Of a DNA stretch of 64,000 nucleotides, positions 57,013-64,000 are shown in pieces. Each line of letters starts with the position of its first letter. Within the stretch, counting starts at the first letter, position 1. The translations under genes and the position numbers were made by a program. The notes under the pieces are model-generated. The model saw only the letters and a program-made list of their open reading frames with translations. It was not told where the DNA came from and ran no database searches. Source of the DNA: Anaeramoeba ignava (Eukaryota; Metamonada; Anaeramoebidae); contig JAPDFW010000081.1 of NCBI GenBank assembly GCA_028826165.1, positions 166,001 to 230,000 on the forward strand. Reading direction: 5' to 3'.

Positions 57013-58895
57013 ATGGATGAAGATTTAGAGCCAAAAGTTTATTCTTATTCTTCAAGGAAAAAAGTTATTTTTTTTATTCTTTTTATTGCATTTCTTTTAC
57101 TTTCTGTTGGGATTGGTGGTCTTGGTTCAGCTCCTTTTGAAATCAAAACAATGACTTATAACAACATTTCACCAAAAGTAGTTTCAATTCCTTTTAGAAT
57201 CACATTTTTTCAAACAATTTACAATTTATTTATAAATTTTTATTAAAAAAAAAAAATTTTTAGCAAAATATCCCATTTTTTGGTGAAATCACTGGTTTAA
57301 ATAGATTGCAACATAGTTTATTTCTTGGACTTCAAATGAACAACAATAACAACTTCGCTATTCAAGAAAATGCTATTTTTAATTTAAGTTTTTATGGAGG
57401 CGATGTTGAATATGAATGGTTTGTAATTACAAAATTTTCTGGGCATGAACGACAAATTGTTTGCGAAGTAAATCATTTGATTTGATTTGATTTGATTTGA
57501 TTCTCTTGAATCTTGAGAAATATATTTTTTGATTTCTTAATTTATTTTAATTTTCCTGTTTATTTTATTATTAAGGCAAATTCAAAATGTGATAAAATTT
57601 ATTTTGTGAATGAAAATTATATCAAATATTCTCGATATAGATATAACTTAACTGTATATCTTGATTCAGAGATGCATTTATTTGATCGAGCAGATGTTAC
57701 TGTACATTTTGATTTATAAAATATATTTTGATTTAATTTAATTTATAAAAATTGTTCTTTGCTTTTGATTAAAAGTTCGAATATTATAGAAAATCTTTCA
57801 TTTTATTTCGAATGGTTTTCGGATATTTTTTCGGAATCTTTTCATTAATCTTTTTTTGCATATGGGCTCGTTCTACATATGGCGCACCATTCAAAAATCT
57901 GAATTATGAACAGAAATGGATTACAGTCCTTTCTTTCTGCTTGATTTTCTTTAACAGTTGGTCTTCTTTTTAAACTTATAATTAACAAAAAAGCAAATTT
58001 AAATATCCGAATAATAACCACAATTTTTTTTCTTGAAAAAACAAACAAAAAGATCCATTTTATCCGACTCAATTTCTAATAAATGGATGGTTCCCGGATT
58101 TTTTGGAATCAGTCTTTCGAGTATCTTTTGTTATCATTTTAATGGGGATTATGGATAATGCTTTTTGACTCATTTCGGTTTGTAAGTGCAATTTTTCATT
58201 CTAATTAAAAAGTTGGTTTTTTAACTTCCTTTTCTTTTAACAAAAAGTCGCCACAAGAAAGAATATTCAAAAAATTTATGCTTCCAAAAATCATTCTGCT
58301 TTCAGTCATCTTTGTTCTTTTTGTCACAATAACCTTGATAGAAAGACTTCATTTACGAACAGATCCAGAATATCAAACAGCAGATGACTTACCGCTATAT
58401 TATGGCGCAAAAATTTTTGCTTACATTCTGTTTTCTGTTTATGCGATTTGGACGATTTATTGCTGCTATCGAGCATTCCGTGAAATTCACAAAAATCCTG
58501 TCAAAAGACTCAGTTTTCTCTACTTCTTCTTTCTCACTTTCATTACTTTTGTGATGCTTGTTATTTTTATTGCTTCGGGTTTTATCCACAAAGTCGAGAA
58601 TACTTCTTTGGTGTTTTTGTCTTGGTTCGGAATCTTCAATCTGTATACTTGGACTCTAATCATTGTTTATCGTCCTTCCAAAATCACTCGTTTCCAAAAA
58701 CTTCAAGAATCTGATCAAAATTTTACCAAAAATCCAAAATTTCTTGAACAAGATCAAAATTCTATTGAAAATCCTCAAGAAATCTCAGAAAAGGATGAAA
58801 AATTAGACAAACAAAATGACAAAGAAGATGGGCTTTTTGAATTAGATGAAATTGTTGAAAAAACAACTTCTTCAGAAAATGATAATTTGGATTGA
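57013..58895 (+). CDS. TMEM181/Wntless-like multi-span membrane protein
   Basis: Exons 57013-57177, 57264-57468, 57576-57701, 57776-57956, 58053-58181 and 58248-58895, about 483 aa plus TGA. One N-terminal span (FFILFIAFLLLSVGIGGLG) is followed by a lumenal beta-rich domain (YEWFVITKFSGHERQIVCE, SRYRYNLTVYLDSE) and a bundle of about six spans. These include FGYFFGIFSLIFFCIWARS, LNYEQKWITVLSFCLIFF, NPFYPTQFLINGWFPDFLES, KKFMLPKIILLSVIF and LSWFGIFNLYTWTLIIVYRPS. The EQKW, NPFYP, LPK and YxPS signatures match the TMEM181 / GOLD-seven-transmembrane group, which works in Golgi trafficking and Wnt-like sorting. Two +1 frame breaks lie in exons 2 (57420-57423) and 5 (58162-58166). The tail is hydrophilic and acidic. 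Confidence 0.78.
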
Positions 58896-59034
58896 AAATT
58901 CCAAAATTCTTTCTTCTTCTTTTTTCTTGTATTGTGTTGAGAATTATTAGCACAAACAAATACCAATAAAATTCAAATTGTTTTCTTTTTAATTTATTAT
59001 TAAAATTTTTTGTTTTTTGTTTTTTGTATAAAAA

Positions 59035-62000
59035 TCATTTCAAATTAAATAATTCATCAAAGTTAACTAAAAAAATGGAATATTTTGGATCTGTTTCGAT
59101 CCACAAATTTTCCTCTTGTGGAATAACTTGTGAATCATTTAATTGTTGTAGAGAGTCATCAGAACTAGTATCAAGAAGACTTTCCTCATCAAAATGTTTT
59201 TGGGGCGAATTGTCATCTTTTTTTCTGATTTGATAAATATACTTTTCATTTGACGATTTAAACTGTTCAAAATTGGGGAGAATTTTTTGAGATTTTTGTT
59301 GATTGTTATTATTTTCATTGTCTTGTGATTGAGAATCTTGTTGATAAAAAAACTCCATTTCTTTCAAAAGAAAATTATCATCAACAAGTTCTTGTTTGTC
59401 GCTAAAATTTTCAGGATTTGGAGAAGTATTTTTATTGTTACAATTTTCTTCAATTGGTTCTTCTAAGTTTTGGTGGAGATCTTGCAATTCTTGGGTGGAT
59501 TCACCAATATTTGAAATGTATTTTGTGAGAGTCGAATATTTCATTGCTTCAATAAGTTGAAAATCACAATAAAGGGAAAAGCACTGTGTTTGGAAAAATT
59601 CTGTATAAAATTCAGTTAATTTTGGATCAACTGAGTTTAAAAAGCTTTCCTTTACAAAAATCATAACAGGATTTTCAGGATCAGTCACATTAGAAATTGT
59701 GTGATATCTGAAATCCTTAAATGTGTCTTGAAAATATTCTGCGAAAACTTGCAAAATTTGCTCAAAAATATCTTGTCTTTTTTGTTCGTCTTGTTTTTGC
59801 TTTTGTTTTTGTTGTTCTTTTTGAATTTTGATGGTTTCAATCGATTCAACAACAAAATTTTGTTGGGTATTTTTTGGTTCATGAAATCCCAAGTCTTGAA
59901 TTTGTTGTTCATTTGCAAAATCTTCGATGTTAATTTGGTCGTTGGAAATGTCATAATCCTGTTGAAGAGGATGAAAAAAATTTGAGTTGAGATTTTCATT
60001 TAAAGAATGAGATGTTGATAAAGTAGTTTTGTTTTTTGGCGAGATTATAAGTGATGAAACTCGCCGAAATTGTTGTCCGTTTTCATTTTTATTGTCTTGA
60101 GCATCTGGAAATAAAGCCAAACTTGAATGACGAGGAAATTGCTCTTTTTTTATTTGATGTTTTTTTGGCGAGATTTTTTGTAATGAATTAATTTGAGGTT
60201 TTTTTTTGGTTTCTGGTTTCTCATGTGAATTATGGATTGTTGTTTTTTTTGGGTTGGGTTTCGGCAAAATCTTGAGAAGTTGCGAAACTATTGGGTTGAG
60301 TCTTGATTTCAAAGCTGATTGATTAGGAAGTTTTTGTAAAAATTTATGGTTTTTTTTGCTTTTAAAAAGAATTTGATCTTCATCAATATTTATAAATAAA
60401 AACTCAGAAGAACGAGTGATTTGATTTACTTGAGAGTTGATTCCAATTATTATTGGGACTGGAGCTTGAAAAAAAGAGTACAATTTTTTAGGAAGAATGG
60501 GAATCATTACGCCTTGCCATTTAAAAGGATATATCAAAGTATTGATGGACAATCTGCAATGATTTTCAAAGTATTAATCCAAAAAGAAAGAAAGAAAGAA
60601 AAAATTTAAATTTGAAATGATTATTATTTTTATGTAAATTTTTCTGTTTACATGATACTTGATAATTTTTTTAGATCAGAACTGTAGAAAATAACTGAAC
60701 GTTCAAGAAGAACAGAGAGAATTAAAGAAAGAATATGATCAAGTGAGAGATTTGTGAAAAGTTCATCAAATCCCCATAAAGCAAAATTAAGACTGTTATC
60801 TAAAGGTATTTGGAAGTTAATATTAACTAATCCATCGCCTGGTACAAGTTCTATTGATTCTCCTTTTAGAAGGACAGGCAAAGCAGAAATTTTTTGGATA
60901 AAGTCGAATATATTTTTTGGAGAAATTTCCAAATTTGCTATAGGGTCTATTCCCTATATTAAATATTAAATATTAAAAATTAAATATTAAAAATATTAAA
61001 AATTAAATATTAAAAATATTATATATTAAAAATATTAAATATTAAAAATATTAAATATTAAATATTAAATATTAAAAATATTAAATATTAAATATTAAAT
61101 ATTAAATATTAAATATTAAAAATATTAAATATTAAATATTAAAAATATTAAATATTAAATATTAAATATTAAATCTTAAATATTAAATATTAAATATTAA
61201 AAATATTAAATCAAATTTACACTTAGACAAAAAAATTTAGAATCCAAATTGCTTTTTTCTGATGTAGACTTCTTGAAAGGTATAAAAATTTCATCAATAA
61301 TTCTTTCTTTAATTTGTTGGGAAAGATCAAAAAGCGCCAAAGCCTTAGTAAGTTGCTTTATAACATTATTCTGTCGCATAATTAAATACTCCATCGCAAT
61401 GATTGTGTGCAAAATATCAAAATGAAGATTGAAATAAGGATAATAACTTAGTAAACAAATGCAAATCGGCCCAATTAATTTGGGTTTCGACAAGACATTT
61501 GAGTTGTAAGAATTTGGATCTAAAAAACTTGGACGAATTGAATAGTTGATCCAAAAATAAGTTGAGAATCCATAAATGATTCCAGTGGAACCTGTTAATA
61601 AAAATACAAAATCCTCAATATTGCCAAGCTTTTTAGGCTCTTTCTGCTTCTTGTTTGTAATTTCATGAATTAGTTTTGAATTTGAAATGGGCTTGGCTTT
61701 TTTCCTCCAACTCCAACTTTTTGATAACCGACGACTTGATTTTTTTAGTGATTGCTTTTGATTTGATTTTTGAGAATCCAAATCCTTTTCAAAATTCATT
61801 TCAAGTTCAATTCCAGTTGGAAAACAGAATGAAGCAAGTTCTGATAAGTTGATTTCTAGTTGTATTTTGGGGATTTCAAGTAAAATTTCTGGTTCAAATA
61901 TTTTATTTTGCTTTTGCTTGCTTGAAATATTTGATTGTTTAATTCCAACAACTAAAAAATGCTCAAATAAATGTTGTGAGGAATTGAGCAAAGAATCATT

Positions 62001-62162
62001 TTCAATTTGTGATTTTGAACTAATTTGTTGACTTTTAATTAACATTTCATTGTCGATTTGAAAGGTGGGTTGTTTTTTTCGTGATTTCTTTTTTGAAGGT
62101 GAAAAATTGTTTTTATTTTTATTTTTATTTTTATTTTTGTTTTTGTTTTTGTTTTTTTTCAT
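59035..62162 (-). CDS. DENN-domain protein (Rab GEF family)
   Basis: Exons 62162-61221, 60953-60652 and 60553-59035 give 920 aa plus TGA. The start is placed at the ATG of MKKNKNK; an in-frame ATG 35 codons upstream (62267) is possible but leads through AT-rich, less protein-like sequence. The upstream part (about 75-290) has the uDENN pattern FEHFLVVGIKQSN, NIEDFVFLLTGSTGIIYGF and KLIGPICICLLSYYPYF. The central DENN core has INFQIPLDNSLNFALWGFDELF, LLERSVIFYSSDLKKL and YPFKWQGVMIPILPKKLYSF. The dDENN-like part has FQTQCFSLYCDFQ. A long polar insertion (about 480-760) is rich in Q/K/N. Family role: GDP-GTP exchange on Rab GTPases in membrane traffic. Intron 1 (60954-61220) carries an AAATATTA repeat. 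Confidence 0.85.
60960..61212. repeat. AAATATTA-repeat intron of the DENN gene
   Basis: About 250 nt of tandem AAATATT(AAA) units lying within the DENN gene's first intron. Confidence 0.75.
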
Positions 62163-62389
62163 TTTTTGTAAAATCCAATTTGTTTTTATATTGAGAATTT
62201 TGAAATAATAAATGTTTAAAAATTTATGAACAAAATTTTTTTTTTGTTCTTTCCAATTAAAATCCAAAAAAAAAATAGATTAAAACTAAAAAAAAAAAAG
62301 GAAAAAAAAATGAAAATTATTTTTCTTCTTTTTTTTTTCAATAAATTTATTAACAACAAAAAAAAAAACTTAAAATTAAAAATATAGCA

Positions 62390-64000
62390 ATGAATCAATT
62401 ATCAAATCTTTATAGACATCATAGATTTGAAGAACTTGAATTAGTTTGTTATCAAACTATTCAATCTTTAAACAAAAAAATGGAAAATGAAAGAAATTCA
62501 AATCAATTTTGGATTGTGAAAATGTTTCAAGCTTCAAGTTATTATTTTTATCAAAAATACGAAGAAAGTTGTGAAATATTCTTTGAAATCTGCCAAAAAC
62601 CAAATATCGAGACTAATATTTATGTAACAAGTCTTATTAATTTATGTTCATGTTATTTAAAAAAGCAGATTCAAAACGAGAAAATAGGAAAATTTTTAGT
62701 GCAAACATTGGATGATTTCCCAACAATTTTCTACAAGATCCAATCGCTGGAATCAAAGAAAATTCGAGTCAGATTGGAATATGGTTTTCGTTTGAATTGT
62801 TCACTTTGGTTTTTAATCCATAAAAATTACAAACAATCAAATCAAATTGTGGATCTATTTCGAAAGGAAAATAATGAAACAGCACAATTACTTGCTCAAT
62901 TCAAGGACAAAATGAAAGGAAAAGTACTAAAATCGATGATCGTGACAACAGTCATCGATACACTTCTTGTGTTTGCTGTTTCTTTTGTGACTTCATCAAC
63001 ACAAATTTCTCAAGAATTGATTTTGATTTTGCACAATTTTTTTGAAATGTATTGGCTTCCCGAACAAGCAAGAAAAAAAGTGGGATATCTTCTGTCGGTC
63101 CTTCATTTCTTCTCAGGAAATAATGCAGAAGCTGTTTCTGTTTGTCGAAGATGCTTTTCGCTTGATTCCCAATGTCCGCAAATTATTTTTTTATTGGGAT
63201 ATTTGTATTATTGCACAAATTCACGTAAATGCGAATCACATTTGACAAAGTGTTATACTATATATAACTACAGATCGCGCGATGCTAAGATTATCTTGGC
63301 TTGTTTTTATGCGCGGAATGGTCTTGAGAATCTAGCGTTGATTCTCTTAAAGGATATTATTGAAAGTGAGGAAAATGAGTATATAATTGCAATTTTCAAT
63401 TTATATCTTCTTTTCACATCACAATCAAACAAAAAATTAAGTGGAATCCAAATCAATCAACTTAATGAGTTGGTTTTCAAGGCATTTAGCAGTGAAGACT
63501 TGGGAATCACTCTTGGAAACAATACAGATACAAATAATTCAAATAATTCAAATAATTCAAATAATTCAAATAATTCAAATAATAAAATTGTTTCAAGACT
63601 TTATTTCATCGAGCAGAACATGACCAATGATTCTCTTGATTTCAAAAAAATTTCCACTTTAAATAGTGATAAAAATTTTTCACTTGTTTGGACAAAAAAA
63701 GATTTTCCCTCTTGTTTCTGTTCTGCTTGTCCCAAAACTGCTTCGGATTATTGCATCCAATTTTTTCATCGCCAATTTCCACACACAAGCATTTTCTGTT
63801 TATGAACTTTTATTAAAACAAAACAAATTTGATAGCGAATTTGAGATCCATTTTTGTCAACAATTTTTTTATTTGGCTTTAAAGAAAAATTTTCAATTGG
63901 AAGAAATTATCATTCCCAAAATTGACCAATTTCTAACCGCAAAAGAAAATAACAAAATAAACCGAGACCAAATGATTCAGTTTGAAATTTATAAAATTGA
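62390..64000 (+). CDS. TPR-like helical-repeat protein (partial, runs off the window)
   Basis: Starts at ATG 62390 (MNQLSNLYRHHRFEELELV). Helix-turn-helix units typical of tetratricopeptide-like repeats run through it: FEELELVCYQTIQSLNK, SYYFYQKYEESCEIFFEIC, FFSGNNAEAVSVCRRCFSLD, FLLGYLYYCTNSRKCESHLTKC and FYARNGLENLALILLKDII. A NNSNN tract (about 385-400) marks a linker. The reading frame ends at 63803 (TGA), but a frame one nucleotide ahead continues open to the window end with helical sequence (FHTQAFSVYELLLKQNKFD, IHFCQQFFYLALKKNFQLEE). The shift point is in or after a T4 tract at 63703-63706. The function was not recognised. It may be a complex scaffold subunit. Confidence 0.65.

Noticed and set aside
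62163-62267. N-terminal 35-codon extension of the DENN protein
   Set aside because: In frame, but rich in AT-driven residues; the MKKNKNK start is preferred, though not proven.
1-64000. UAG as a general sense codon
   Set aside because: All conserved exons lack in-frame TAG and one gene appears to stop at TAG, so general reassignment is not supported by this window.

Overview
This is nuclear DNA from a very AT-rich unicellular eukaryote. Nearly all genes are interrupted by GT-AG introns. The gene set is eukaryotic: AP-2 mu, BRX1, MCM8, NELF-C/D, DH-PH-FYVE, DENN, TMEM181-like, BTB-TLDc, a CH-domain giant and an ankyrin-pseudokinase. The mix of BTB/TLDc, DENN, RhoGEF-FYVE and ankyrin-kinase genes fits an amoeboid protist, for example Anaeramoeba or an amoebozoan. 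That placement is inference from gene content only.

Layout. 0.6-4.8 kb: a two-HMG-box protein and AP-2 mu, both on minus. 4.8-4.9 kb: a tRNA with anticodon CUA. 5.1-6.6 kb: BRX1 (plus). 6.7-9.6 kb: a RING-TRAF-F-box-LRR protein (minus). 9.8-15.2 kb: MCM8 carrying three inteins (minus). 15.4-21.8 kb: a tandem duplication of an ANK-BTB-TLDc gene, one copy frameshifted. 22.1-25.0 kb: a DH-PH-FYVE RhoGEF. 25.5-27.7 kb: NELF-C/D. 27.9-30.0 kb: a BTB-BACK protein with a Rossmann-like C-terminus. 30.3-36.2 kb: a 12-ankyrin pseudokinase (plus). 36.3-37.1 kb: Maf-like. 37.2-42.3 kb: a DEAD-box helicase. 42.6-49.6 kb: a giant CH protein with PH-like repeats and unusually GC-rich codons. 50.1-54.2 kb: two secreted Cys-rich paralogues (minus). 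54.3-56.9 kb: a large minisatellite. 57.0-58.9 kb: a TMEM181-like membrane protein. 59.0-62.2 kb: a DENN protein (minus). 62.4-64.0 kb: a TPR-like gene that runs off the window. Exon boundaries were worked out by hand from splice dinucleotides, reading phase and homology. In every multi-exon model the phases close exactly, apart from the frame breaks noted.

Three things stand out. First, the MCM8 gene has three independent intein insertions, at Walker A, at the following conserved beta-strand and just before Walker B, in a nuclear gene. Second, a structurally perfect tRNA reads UAG, while UAG is hardly used in the window. Third, several otherwise convincing genes need a one-nucleotide forward (+1) shift to stay open, mostly at T4/T5 tracts on the coding strand. 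That could be programmed +1 frameshifting or assembly error. The genes otherwise form a mixed housekeeping and signalling neighbourhood with no operon-like logic. Most genes contain one intron swollen by its own private tandem repeat.
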